Source: Lingula anatina (taxonomy: Eukaryota > Brachiopoda > Lingulata > Lingulida > Lingulidae). Taken from it: 64,000 bases of DNA. The notes beneath the pieces are model-generated. The model did not search any database, had not been told where the DNA came from, and worked only from the letters and a program-made list of their open reading frames with translations. Every line of letters starts with the position of its first letter. The stretch's first letter is position 1. A program made the translations under genes and the position numbers. Of the stretch, positions 51,074 to 63,551 are shown one piece after another. The DNA is taken from positions 69,985 through 133,984 of the forward strand of contig NW_019775725.1 in assembly GCF_001039355.2 (NCBI RefSeq). The letters run 5' to 3'.

Positions 51074-51963
51074 GTGAGTGCGATCGACTTATTTATTTTA
51101 ATTATACCAACCGCAGTTATTTATCGATTAAATTGGTGTAATTACATGTCTTTGTCTTTGCCCACGAAAAGCACACTAATTTTGACATATTTCAATAGAA
51201 AATTTTATGGTACCACTTAATGTCAAAAAATTCAGAATTGGGTTTGTGAATCTAAGATACATACGCTCAGTAATGATGTTTATAGTAGCAAAAACCTACA
51301 CAATTTGTTGTAAAATATTTCTTGACTATGTATCTAGACTTGATTTATCTCTTGTAGATATTGGTTTATGTTTCTATTCTAAAACATTTAAACGGAGTTT
51401 AACTTTTTCCTGTTTAAAACCATTAAAATGGAAGTGGTTGTTTCTTATATTAAGACTTATACACGGTACAAGTATATGATACTAAATATAACAGTGCAAT
51501 CCGACCTTATATCTGATAAATCCATCTGGTAAATATCAGAGTTGACTTGAGAGTCATTTCTTTACGCAGTATCACTTTGTTGATGCCTTAGTTGCGAAGC
51601 AAGATGCGATTGTTGAATGACTGACCTGAGATTTACGGGATTATCAAGCTAAACACTGGTTTACGGTGGCTGGAGTGAAATCATACTTAATACATGTGGT
51701 AACCCAAGCATTTGGTTTGTGTTTGTTGATACAAAACTAGACTACCAGTAAGTAGGTAGGAGATAGCAGCATGTGTATACAGCATGCCAAATATCCACGG
51801 AGACCACAGAATGGAACCCACCTTACTTTTTTCATTTACATATATATATTTTCATATTTGTTATTTTGTTGTGTTTTAGCTGTTTGAACTCAAAATTTGT
51901 TCTTAGTCGAGATCCTCAGAAAGACCAAATCCTTGGAGGTGATATACTGATAAGATACTGATC

Positions 51964-52219
51964 ATGGCAAGACTTCGTTCAGTGAGCTTGTTTTGTTTAG
52001 GTGAGTGGACACTTGATACAGGGGGAATTTTCGTTAAATTAGATTGAAATCTAGTGACGGTATGATCATGAAACGTTATAAAGGGATAATTCAAATGCTA
52101 TTCTTTCGAAGTGAATTTTGTTTTTAATATTTGAAACAAACAAAGCATTGACAAACGGCTTTACTAAATTATTTTCTAGTGCATGTGGAAGACAATAAAT
52201 AAATAAATAAATAAATAAC

Positions 52220-52301
<82 letters not shown>

Positions 52302-52557
52302 ATGAAAAAGATTAAAATATAAAATTGTAAAGATGATTTTTCTGTTTTTAGTATTAGCATGTGTTAGCGTCTTCAGCCAGAGTGCTTCCAGTTCAACCGC
52401 TGCGATATCAACAGTCGGTAAGTCTAACAAAATTATTTTAGCCAATGCAGTATAGGGGCTGGTGAATTTTACAATACCTTATATTTGGCATACATAAAAT
52501 TGGCAAAAAAAGCTTTTTTTAGCGTTATTTTAGATCATTAGTGATCATAAAAAAATA

Positions 52558-52596
<39 letters not shown>

Positions 52597-53376
52597 CAAT
52601 ATTTTGTTAAAAACAGGGACTAACTTCGTATGTTGGAACGGATTCTTTAACTTTTGATAAGTATGGGAAATCGTCGTTTACCCATGGGAAATTCATTTTT
52701 TTGGCCCCAGTGAACGGTTGTTATCCCTTTATAATGTTATTTGAATAATATTACCATAAAAACGAGCACTTTAAAAGCAAATCTACCTTTTTTGTTGTTA
52801 AATTCACCACCCACGCGCTTCTGCACATAGAAGTATAGGATAGCCAAGCGTTTATTGCCTATTTTGCTACTTTGAAAATTGGTGTGAGATAGTGATATGT
52901 AACACGTAATACTCTCACCAAGTAAATTTTTACTTTGAAAACTGGCATGGTTGACCAGCTTTAATCCAGCAATTAGTTTGACATTTTTGTAAGATATCTT
53001 TGAAAGATATGAACTATTACGAAGCATTATTTTGCCTTTTTTCCGATTAAACCAGTAGTAAGCCATTTAGATAAAAATATAAATAAAATTTGCTGCATCG
53101 GTTCGAATCGTCCCCGGTTCTACATGTATTAATAAGGGGGTCGTTTGATTACAACCTAATTACGGGTTTCTCAATTTTGCTGTAACAGCCACAACTTCGG
53201 CTAATGGATCAGTCACAGCAGTAGGGGCAACGGCCTTGGGAGTAAACACCACTTCGACGGTCTCCACACCGACTCCCTCGCCAACTTCAGCGACGTCTTC
53301 CTTGAACATGGGCCTCTTGCAACCTGGCCTGTGGATGGCCATATTGGTTGCCATGGTAACCATCAACAAGGTGTAA
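51964..53376 (+). CDS. Gene C: minimal GPI-type mucin without the cysteine domain
   Basis: Exons 51964-52000, 52352-52417 and 53189-53376 join (phases 1, 1) to 96 residues. Signal peptide MARLRSVSLFCLVLACVSVF, then a Ser/Thr/Ala/Pro stalk, then a hydrophobic end (GLWMAILVAMVTINKV) before the stop, the layout of a small GPI-anchored mucin. The signal-peptide exons match the phase and position of those in A and B. A decayed copy of the family's 3' flank follows near 54212-54236. The two cysteine exons are absent, and I found no remnant downstream. Alternative: a gene truncated by loss of its 3' exons. Moderate confidence. Confidence 0.6.
52195..52297. repeat. (AAAT)n and (TA)n microsatellites beside gene C exon
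   Basis: AAAT repeats at about 52195-52217 and a long (TA)n tract at 52225-52297, ending about 55 bases before the gene C second coding exon. A further (AAAT)n lies at about 52557-52595. Confidence 0.95.
52615..52734 (-). mobile_element. Diverged fragment of the TTAA element family
   Basis: The reverse complement (TTATAAAGGGATAACAACCG ... GGCCAAAAAAATGAATTTCC ... CCCATACTTATCAAAAGTTA) aligns with 21014-21145, the left part of the TTAA element. Present in the intron of gene C. Confidence 0.65.
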
Positions 53377-53872
53377 GCTATTTCAAGCATGGAAATAGAT
53401 TTGATCATCTCCGATAACCGACTGCATAAAAAGAATCCATGTAAGATAACGACCGTAGGAGAAATACACTGTAATGTGTATGGCACTTCTCTTCAATTAT
53501 TTTATGAGTGTATTTTTATACTTAGTAAAGAATGGGTAAATTAACTGAATGTCATATACTGTTAAGAAAATAGCTTGTTAATTTTAAACTATGTAAATTA
53601 TTGAACATAAAACAGAACATTGTTCGTTAACCTTAATTTTCTATATTGATGATTTAAGTTAATGTTGATGTATACAGTTGTCTTTTCAAGACAGAAATAT
53701 GTGACCAGACGTGACAGAAGAGAAGATGAATAGTGAGCTCTGTGTCAAAACCATGTGTAGTCTTGTGACTTTATTTGCTTTATATGCATTGCATTATCCA
53801 GGAGAAAAAACTCACAGAAACCAACATTCAGTAAGAGATGGACCAAAATTGTTTGTGGAGGTACAAGAAGAC

Positions 53873-53877
<5 letters not shown>

Positions 53878-53937
<60 letters not shown>
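53878..53937. repeat. (TC)n(AC)n microsatellite
   Basis: About 46 bases of TC repeats followed directly by AC repeats. Confidence 0.95.
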
Positions 53938-53939
<2 letters not shown>

Positions 53940-56900
53940 GTTCAACAGTGACGTGACATTGTGTTAGTTGCGCTCTCAGTGGTTACATCATTGCAGCGAG
54001 TTGTACCCGCTTTAACATCGCAGCTGCAACCCACCTGACCAACAGTTTTATCTCCCGGTCAAAGAGTACAACAATTATCCATTCAGTTAGTATTTTACAA
54101 GTGGAGAGATGGGATGGGTTGTGTCACAGTTAAGCAAAAGAGTTTCAAGGCTATCATATTCTGGCATGGTGTGTCGGTTTTTTTTATAGAAGTCAATTGA
54201 ACCACAGGCTAAAAGTCACGAATGAAGGTCGCAATGTTTCTGCTGTTTGCCTTTAAGCATTATGTCTCTGTTTTTATAGAGTGACATATACTAGTATACA
54301 GTACGGCCCGATAAAAAATGAAGTTTGTTCCTCAGCTAATTTAGGCAAAGTGTCTTGTGTGTTCTTTTGAAGCATATCAAAATGGCGCCAATAAATGAGC
54401 AATAAACATCAACTGATATATAGCTTGTTATTCTTTATGACATTTAAGCATCCGTCTCTACATAAAAAAAACATTTTGAAGTATCGACATCAATTTGTAC
54501 CAGAACCGGGGACATCCTGTTTGAACCCGGACTTGGGGCAAAATCATCGCTCCAATACCAATAATATGTACATCACCAATTTGTCACTGGACAAACATCA
54601 GAGATTTTACTTTACTTTTTGTACCCCACGCCCTAACCCCCATACCCCAGTGACTGATCATGCCAAATGTCCAAATAATGATGTCGTGTGTGACATTTGT
54701 TTATCAATGCAAGGCTTTTGATCAGCCTGGGATCCAGGCCCTAAGTTATCCCCACCCCCCCACCCTGCTCCCTCCATGGAGCGAAGAGGGCATACGGATC
54801 TGGACTCTGGATCTATCGAGATAATCTTTTGATAAATATTCAGATAAAATAATGAAAAAATAAATTCGTATCTTCGGTTTATTTTGGAAACCAAAAGCAG
54901 TCCCTCATAAGTACATCCTTGTTGCTGTGAACTAATCCATATAAACCCACTGAACAGCCAGCTGTCTGTCCGACAGATCTTATCTTTATTACGCAGCGTG
55001 GTGACTCTTCAACTGGTATAAGAACACTTGATTAGTTCGGAGAACGGAAAACCCGAGGAGGGCACTCTCTGTCTATAGTAGAAGGTGCCAGAACCTATTT
55101 GGTTATCCGCTAAGTAAATGCATCATTTTCTACTAGAATTATAAGACCGATGTTTTAAAATTGATATTCATAGTACTATTAAACGTTCGACAGCACGAAA
55201 TCATTGCATGGTTTGAAATTGAGCTTTAAATTAAATGTGGACTGAACTGTGCTGCCTGACGTTGTAAGGAAGCACATGTCCCTTTTCTAAATGTCCAATT
55301 TCATCTCATCTAATATCCCATACAAATTGGACACAATAATAAAAATCAACAATGAAGAAAAGTCTTTATACTATGTTCAATACGGTCATTAAGATACCGA
55401 CATGTCAAATTGGACATCTTGGTCACGCTGCAGGTGCCCCCTCATGTCATATCTTATGATTCTCGCCAACACGATAAAGTTATGATTTCACCATGGCAAC
55501 AAGGTTTATCAGGAAACACTGGTATCAGACGCTGTGGTGGTTGTCGTTAATACAGCTTTGACAACAAAAGAGAAGACACGAGAAGAGTATATTCTGGATT
55601 AATTCGGTAAGATGTTTTTTAGTTACCACTTATTATCATATGATAAACGTTACGTAGATTCACCCTGAAAACAGCTTGGGTTGACATAAAAAAGATTAAC
55701 TTTCGTTGTTCACATATCTTTCGAAGATATATGTTCGAAGAAATATGTTTTTTATTATATGAGAATTTTTATAGAACCTAATTTGAAATATTTGAAGAAA
55801 AGAATCTTTTCATCAAAAATTTCAAATTAGGTTCTCTACATAGATAAAATTTAAACTTAATTAGCTATGGAGTGTGTATCAAAAATAATTAAAAGTAGTT
55901 CCTGTTATTTGTTTTAACCCAAAATTTGGCTTATAATCTACTGGAACATTTAATTTGATTTTCAGTGATAATCAAGGTTTTCTGTAGTGCCTCGTGCTTG
56001 AGTATCTTTAATTTCTCTTAGGTCTCATTGATTTAACTTAAAAGTTTGGAAGAATCAGGAGAAACTAAAATATAGTCTATCAAAATTGACTGAAAATGAA
56101 ACTCGACAGAAAAAACTGTGTCTCTGTTCTTTTACTTTTGTTTGGATAATTACGCTGAAACAGCTTGGGTTAATATCAAAAAGATTAACTTTCGTTGTTC
56201 ACATATTATCTCTCGAAGAGATACGTTCGAAGAAATGTGTTTTTTTTTTTATTATATTAGAAAATGAAACTCGACAGAAAAAACTTTCTTCTTTTACTTT
56301 TGGCTAATATTTGAGGCTTGCCATAGAACACGTTTTATCTTCACTCACACGAAAAGGATAAAAAGGAAAATAAACAAAAATAAATAGATAAAAACATTTT
56401 CTTTTTCTTTCATTTCAGTAATCACAAACGGATTGTTACTCATATTAAGTACGACAGTTGTCAGTATTTTAAGTCGCTTTACTTTGGTTGAATTACAGGC
56501 TACATGTTCTGTATTTTGATTCAATTAATTAAGAACAATTGTTTTCTTGCGCTTCTTCCTATCATAATATATGAGATGCGTTTGTTAACCTTGATGTCAG
56601 TGTTTTCATGTCCTAAGTGGATATTGATTCGGGTTAATGTATCCCAAAAAGGACTTCCTTATGAAATAACACCGCTGCCAGCATTCTGTGGCATGCGCTT
56701 TAACACTGGGAATAGGGTCATCTCTAGCGAAGGAAAAAGGCTGATGAGCCACAATTTTTACAGTGGGTGGATCCGACTAGTTTGTCTATTTTTTGTTGTC
56801 GTGGCAAACGTCTTTATTGCACGCTTGAGTCAAGTATATCAGCAATAAATGGTACATACGGTAGCGGTTTGTGTACAATAACATTACGTCAAAGGCAAAA

Positions 56901-58666
56901 CAAATATGAAAATAAAAAAGGGAGGTGATAAAATGGAATTAAAGGATTCTTATCATCTTTAATGAATGTATAGTCATATGAAGAATGTGACTTTTCTATG
57001 TTAGAATTTCCTGAATTTTGGTCATTGTTCGTTCATATTTTTTAACAAAAGGGATGTCGTGGCCTTTCTTCATTGTTCTACTGATGTTATAAATTATTGT
57101 TTCAAGTCAGTTTACAAGAAACAAAATGTCTTCATTTTTGTCTACAGCTTCAGTATCGGCCTCTTTGTAAGAGTGGGGTACTTAATCGGATGGTGTATCT
57201 AAATCATGTAATATTATAATTTTAAAATAGTTATATTCATTGAGCACCAAATGTGAACATGGTTTGACATTTGCTGGCCCACTAATCTACGAAGAGTAGT
57301 ATTATATACATGTATACAATAAGGATAATACTGAATAGCATACTTTGACATATTAATACCACTTACATATAATTGTTACCTTACTTAATACATGAAGTAA
57401 GTACACATGTGATATTTTAATACGCTTGTATACGGCTCATTTTCTACTTTGTATAAATGAACTTTGCAGCAGCCAGCGCGCGTAATCATAGGAATCAAGA
57501 AATTGAACAGAAGTATATAATAAATGAGAATCCAGAAATTAGACATCAGAGCTATGACTGCTTGACACAATACTTCAATGTGCAGGTAGCAATCTGTGTG
57601 GTAGAACACGCTCACACAGTCGGCGTTGTTAGATGGTACTAAACGCTATCTCTGACACTTCTTAATGTAAACAAAAACGATAGATCAGACGTTGTTTGTG
57701 CAACTTCGCAGATGTCGCAATCTAGAGGCTTGCTCTGGTATACAATGGACAAATTATATTTCTGGTATTTTTTTATGTTTATTTTATTCCAATGTCGATA
57801 GCATACATTTAGTGGCTTTTTATTGACCCTCCCCCCCTCATTGTCTCGTTTAACGTTCACTTACACTCCTCAATCTATTCTAGAACATTTGGTGTATCTT
57901 TTTACAGTTCTAATGTTGTTCTGTAATGAATGTAACAGCTTGAGAACTGTTTTTTTTTTTTTTCTTTAAGTCCTTCAGAATGTCCTAGAACAGATAAAGA
58001 ACATTTTTCATTAAAAGAGAAAAACATCATGTTCTAGGACAGATTGAGAACCGTAAGTTAGCGTCAAACGAGACATATTTTCACAGGGGCCGTTTCCTCG
58101 GCGGCCGGCCTTCTCAAGCTGTCAACATTAATGTTCCATTAAGATATGATTTAATACGTTTGTCTCCGGAAGGTAAACACACAGATTTTTTTTATTAAAG
58201 AAGAGTCTATCAGAAAACATTTACCTTGATACCTTTAATGTTTTTATCTATGAAAACTTAACCGTGGCTATTTATTAAATTGCGTCAAACAAGCGTTGTC
58301 CCTGAGTGAAGGCAAGCTAACACACACGACACACATCGTTATACCAAATGGAAGGCTTACCCGTGTGAGACTGTGGAAACACCACGCACCGCCCTCTAGC
58401 TGTAGTGAGTGTGTCTGGCAGATCTATTCGGATTCAATCAAAACTCCATAAAATGTGAACATAAAGCATGATTAACTACCTGATATTAAAGGTTTTGTTT
58501 GCATAAGATAAGAGGGAAATACAGTAAAGAAATAAAGGATACCCTCTTGACATAACGAGAACCAGCCAATGGCATGTCACGGGAAAAAATATCGATTAAG
58601 CAATGCTGAGGTAGAAAACAAGATTTGTGTATGCCATGTCACTTCGGATTCACGAGCTCAGTATAA

Positions 58667-58667
<1 letters not shown>

Positions 58668-58742
<75 letters not shown>
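58668..58742. repeat. (GT)n(GA)n microsatellite
   Basis: A GT tract of about 40 bases followed by a GA tract of about 33 bases. Confidence 0.95.
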
Positions 58743-58745
<3 letters not shown>

Positions 58746-59297
58746 GGGATAGGAATTTCACTCATGGATCTACAACAATATGGGAAGAGCATCTAAAAAA
58801 CATAAAATTACCTACTTTGCTGAAGTAGTCGTCGTCTTCATTTGTGTCATCAAAAAGTAGCAATACTAGTTGTCTCTAGGTAAATGTGAGACAGATTTAA
58901 CATGTGTCTACATACACTCCAAAGGCTAATGTCATACTTTTCGATATGCTAGTACACTATGCGATGTTTTAAAAGCTTTTATCATATTGCTTTTTACAAT
59001 TTTGAAAAATTTTCAACTTTAATTTTTCTTATCATTGTCACAAATTAATCATTATTGAATGAACCTACTCGTGCATGTAACTTTATATACCTTTGTAATT
59101 CATTTTATTTTTGTACAAGTATCAACGATTCGTTTGAAGAAAATACACGAATTTCTAGTATGTGGGATTTGCAATCTAAGAGCTGCATGCAGATGCATAA
59201 AGAACATATCTATAGTTCTCATATCTAAAACTCAGATAACCGATAGTTTAATCTTGTACGTATTTATCATATCTTCTTCAGGTAAATAAGGTCAAGT

Positions 59298-60450
59298 ATG
59301 GTCACCATGACTACGGGAACAACTGTGACATTGACCGTCCTTGTGGCACTGTTCGGAGGTAAGATGGTCTGGAATGGATTTTAGATAACACCCGTGTTTT
59401 ACAAAGTATATAAAACACAAGCAATGGTTTTCATGCAATTAATGTAATTTGCAACTGTACTGAAAATAATTGATTTCACAATGAACAAGTTTTTTGTAGT
59501 AAAAAGACAAAACAAATATGAGTTTGGCATTTCTTTTTTTCTTGGGGGGGGGTCGATTGAAAAAAACTGAATGGTATATAACTGTCTTGTAACTTATCTC
59601 TGTACAAACATGAGTTTTATACAGTGTGATAAATGTTTGGCTTATTTTTACGGATATCAAAAATATCAGATTATGACTGCTTCTAAGTATTTTCTGAATA
59701 TCTCCGAATAAAATTCTTAAGCCTAGATTACATTTGTCTTTGCGGTGCTCGTATACTGCCAGTAATCCTTTTTCGTGCGGCGTCTGTATAGAGGCGGGCG
59801 GTGGCCGCGCGGAATCGAACAAAATCAAACGGATTCAAGTCATCCGTAACCTCTACGATTTTGCAAAGCTTAAACTTTTTACAAATTTTAAAAATCGTAA
59901 GCCCGTATGCCGTAGCATTATCGTAGACGGAATAGCACAGTTCCCTCACGGGTATTGTTCGGTGGGCTTGCGGTGACCGTGTAAATGATTGAACATGTTG
60001 TTGGTCTCTTCCCTTACACCTTTGGTGGTTTTAGGAGGTAAAGATAAAAATAGCAAAGAAGTTTAAAACTTAGAAAAGTTCACTTGCATGAATTTTGCAT
60101 GAAGTTGTGCTTTTCTTTACTCTGATCCTTCCGTCTGGTATCAGAGCCCCACTAAAATACTATACAAAATCACACCGTTATCAGCAATTTTTGTAACAGA
60201 CTACTAGTGCACCCTGTGGTCAGAGAGTACTCTGATTCCATGGGTGTTTTAAAATAATACAGGGTGTACCAAAAACGCAACGACATTCAAGGAAGCCGCA
60301 CTGAAGGCGTGCGGCAACTGCACTGAGATTGAGAAGGCTCCGTGCGATCACTGTTCAACCGACCGCCGATTTTTCCCTGTCTGATCTCAAGGTCACGCCA
60401 TGGAATACCACGGCACCCGCAATTAATGAAGCCCGTAGCTTCTTATGAAA

Positions 60451-60489
<39 letters not shown>

Positions 60490-62168
60490 ATCTCACAGAA
60501 AATACGCTTTAAATCGCACGGCTCCCGTGGCAAATGTAGTCTAGGCTCATGTTGTTTTATATCTCAATGATTTTAATATTTAAAAATATAGGCCTACAAA
60601 ATAAAACAATTTATCTGTACCAACCACCGGATTACAGATTTAATTAACCAATGTTGTTAATTTACTTACACAGTAATTCCCTGCCAGACTACAACATTAG
60701 CGCCAGAAATTACAACTGATACGCCAACGGTACCAGATACTACCGATGTGATAAGCACCGATGCAAGTGCAGTAGTAGAAACTACTGTGGAAGATCTTCC
60801 GATGTCTTCCGATGGTTTGACAACGATCTCGGCTACTGTATTGCCACCAACGTCGTCGACGTCACCGCCGTCATCAACGCAAACATCAGCGCCGCCATCA
60901 ACGCAAACATCAGCGCCGACATCAACGCAAACATCAGCGCCGACATCAACGCAAACATCAGCGCCGTCATCAACGCAAACTACAGCTTCACCATCAGTGC
61001 CGTCATCAGCTCCACCATCAGCTCCATCATCAGCGCCGTCATCAGCTCCGTCATCAGTGCCGCCAACAGGGCCGTCATTAGCTCCAACATCAGCTCCATC
61101 ATCAGCGCCGTCACCAGCTCCGTCATCAGTGCCGCCAACAGGGCCGTCATTAGCTCCATCATCAGCTCCACCATTAACATCATCACAGGGCGCTCCATCC
61201 ACAACTCCTAGCTCCGCCCCGTCCAACAGTACCGGCAGTGCAGCACCGACTCCACCACCCACGGCCCAAATGACCACCTCCGGCACGGGGGGTGGTGTCA
61301 CGCAGCCAGAAACAACAAAGGGCGGGACCACACCCAAATCTGGAAAGGTTGTTATCTTCTTTTTCTTTGCGTTTCAGTCATATAATAGAAATAATTTTGT
61401 TCTCTCTCTCTCTCTCTCTTCTTCTTCTTCTTCACGTGTTCACCGCCATCACATAATCTTCTGTATGACAAATGCTAAAGAAAATATCACGAAATACTGG
61501 ACAAACTCTTGCTGACATTTGTTATTAATTTCAACTTTCAGTTTACCTGCACTCAGGGCACCACGACAAAATCAGAAGAATTGCATAATATCACCGACAC
61601 GTGCTCGTCGGATATCTGTTGGGTACGTAATTGTAATACCTTTATTAGGTTACTTGGTATTTTTGTCTTGAATCGTCCATTCCTCATTTGACTTGCATGT
61701 TAGACCAAACTTCCTACGTGTTTCGAACTGAGCATTGTACTGCTGCTAAAATAGACCATTCAACATGCATACATTGGCCATTGCTGCACTATAAAAGAAA
61801 AGGTATACACCGTCACATCAGTAATTCAGTGAAATGTTTATTGCCCACATCGGCTATCAGAAGCTTAATTAATTGTCTTAATTATGTTTCAGTTGTTTGT
61901 GAACTACACCACTGGGTCAAAATCGCCTAAACAGATAACCGTGGGCTGTAAGTCCTACATTAACAGCAAAATGACCTGTGAGAAAAACGAATGTCAGTAT
62001 ACCGCAGAAAGCTGCCAATGCTGCTGCAAGGAAAGCAAATGCAACGAAGACAGCGAACTCGTTGACGAATGCAATTCTAAAAAGGCAGCTATGAGCGCAT
62101 CTTGCTCACTGTCCTTACACCTCATCGGATTCCTTAGCATAGTGTTGCTGGGGAAAATCCTGATATAG
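59298..62168 (+). CDS. Gene D: long tandem-repeat mucin with Ly6/uPAR-like domain and GPI-type tail
   Basis: Exons 59298-59358, 60674-61347, 61542-61622 and 61893-62168 join in frame to 363 residues. Signal peptide MVTMTTGTTVTLTVLVALFG. The second exon is a 225-residue Thr/Ser/Pro stalk with five repeats of STQTSAP(P/T/S) near 60871-60985 and a duplicated SAPSSVPPTGPSLAP block near 61021-61170. The 81-base third exon (FTC...NITDTCSSDICW) and the last exon (VGC, MTC, NEC, CQCCCKESKCN, EC, tail LSLHLIGFLSIVLLGKILI) keep the 12-cysteine pattern, size and phases of A and B, though the sequence is more distant. The signal peptide is in one exon instead of two. An acceptor at 59281/59282 implies a leader exon upstream. 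Confidence 0.78.
60255..60491 (+). mobile_element. Possible retrotransposon 3' end with (AAAT)n tail
   Basis: GC-richer sequence starting ACAGGGTGTACCAAAAACGC and ending in AAATAAATAAATAAATAAAT repeats (60448-60491). The microsatellite tail suggests a 5'-truncated LINE or SINE copy, in intron 1 of gene D. No coding remains; tentative. Confidence 0.4.
61400..61433. repeat. (TC)n(TTC)n microsatellite
   Basis: CT-type repeats passing into CTT repeats about 50 bases downstream of the gene D stalk exon donor. Confidence 0.9.
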
Positions 62169-62642
62169 TGTTGTACGGTGACTGATGAACGGTATATGTG
62201 TACAAAAAACAATATGTAAAAACATTTTAAAAACAAAAAAAGATTTTATTTGGTCGAACTCGAATTCAACATTTTTGATGTAAAAATGTAACAACGTATG
62301 ATATGTGGTATTGAGGCTAATAATTACGAGTGATTTTTTTACATCACTGTTGGTCTAATCAAGAATGTACATCAGGGGCGGGTCCAGGATTATTTGAAGG
62401 GGGAGGGGTCTGCGAATGCGAAACCCCCCCCCCTCCCCAACCACCACTTGACGTTTGGTATTATAGAGGCGAGCGGTGCCATTGGGTACTGTTTAGAACA
62501 ATGATCCTGCTAGTCAAAATTCGAAGGGGGGGGGGGTCAGCGCCCCCTGACCCCCCCTCTAAATCGGCCACTGATACATTCTTGATCTAATCCATGCATT
62601 TGAAAGTTTTAACTTGTCATTGAGAGACAGGTCTTTCAGGAA

Positions 62643-62643
62643 N
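62643..62643. other. Single-n contig junction with unmerged overlap
   Basis: The 172 bases before the n (from 62471) recur after it (62644 to about 62815), differing mainly in the length of a poly-G run. This is an overlap that the assembler failed to merge, not a biological repeat. Confidence 0.85.
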
Positions 62644-63382
62644 CGAGCGGTGCCATTGGGTACTGTTTAGAACAATGATCCTGCTAGTCAAAATTCGAAG
62701 GGGGGGGGGGGTCAGCGCCCCCTGACCCCCCCTCTAAATCGGCCACTGATACATTCTTGATCTAATCCATGCATTTGAAAGTTTTAACTTGTCATTGAGA
62801 GACAGGTCTTTCAGGAAAAAAGTATGAAAAACGCCACAGAAATGCTTGTGTGTAAACTATGAATTATTCTCTCCATTTTCTAAGATTTGCGTATTTCAAT
62901 TTGTCTCTTCTCTTTTTGATATTTTAGATTCCTTTGCTTTTTAGTGTGAATTCTATTTGTATTATTTATTTGACATACTTGCAATTGACATTGCACCACG
63001 CAGAATTATATCAGCGGAATGTAGCATTTGAATGCGACTATAAATCATGCTGGGATGGGAGGGGGTATTTGGAAATAGATTCTTTGTCCTGTTGTGACAG
63101 GAATGGTAGTATTAGGAATTGAAGCACGGGGTCCCATTTGATGAGTACAGGTTAGGGGTAGTCGTAGAATTGGGGTTAGTATATGGGACGAAGGTCACAT
63201 GTACAAAGTAAAGGGGAACGGACTACGGTTCCTAATGGACTACCATTCCTGCCACAGCAGCATATGGAAATTCAATCTTGCAAATTTCATGTATATATAT
63301 ATATAATTATATGAGCATACCTTTTTGCATTAAAGGCATCCATCGTATGATGTATTTGATTTACTGAGATATTTAGATGATC

Positions 63383-63551
63383 CAGGCCCGTAGCCAGGGG
63401 GGGTTCGGGGGGTTCGAAAGAACCGCCCCTTTTGTCTGAAAAAGGTCCGTTTTGGGTAAAATTTGATCTAGGTATACATAAATTTCATGGTAAAAGGTCC
63501 ACTTTTTCAGAAAAAGAACCCCCCCTTTTGCATTTGCTGGCTACGGGCCTG
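63383..63551. mobile_element. MITE-like element CAGGCCCGTAGCC, copy 2
   Basis: Same ends and core as 45649-45814, slightly longer poly-G and poly-C runs. Non-autonomous; no transposase in the window matches it. Confidence 0.75.

Larger units (their letters stand above)
53377..59281. other. Long gap between genes C and D, no supported gene
   Basis: Contents: a (TC)n(AC)n tract at 53878-53937; a possible orphan leader exon ending at a donor GTAAGA near 55608; a hairpin at 55774-55835; a direct repeat of about 100 bases (55667-55763 and 56155-56250); a palindromic block around 57975-58050; and (GT)n(GA)n at 58668-58742. An ORF at 56504-56848 has a hydrophobic end but no recognisable family or flanking exons. 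Confidence 0.5.

Noticed and set aside
53711-53956. 81-residue ORF ending in Leu-Ser repeats
   Set aside because: The repeat part is the (TC)n microsatellite read in frame; no other support.
55493-55607. Possible signal-peptide exon beginning ATGGCAACAAGG before a GTAAGA donor
   Set aside because: The frame stops at TGA before the donor, so it cannot be a coding first exon. It could at most be a leader.
56504-56848. 114-residue plus-strand ORF with hydrophobic ends
   Set aside because: No family recognised, codon use is AT-driven, and no flanking exon of the mucin design could be joined in frame. Left as unexplained.
60666-61337. 223-residue minus-strand frame rich in Asp-Asp-Gly-Ala
   Set aside because: It is the antisense shadow of the gene D repeat stalk; no splice signals or family on that strand.
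62471-62818. Tandem duplication of 172 bases
   Set aside because: The copies are separated by a single n and differ mainly in a homopolymer run, so this is an unmerged contig overlap.
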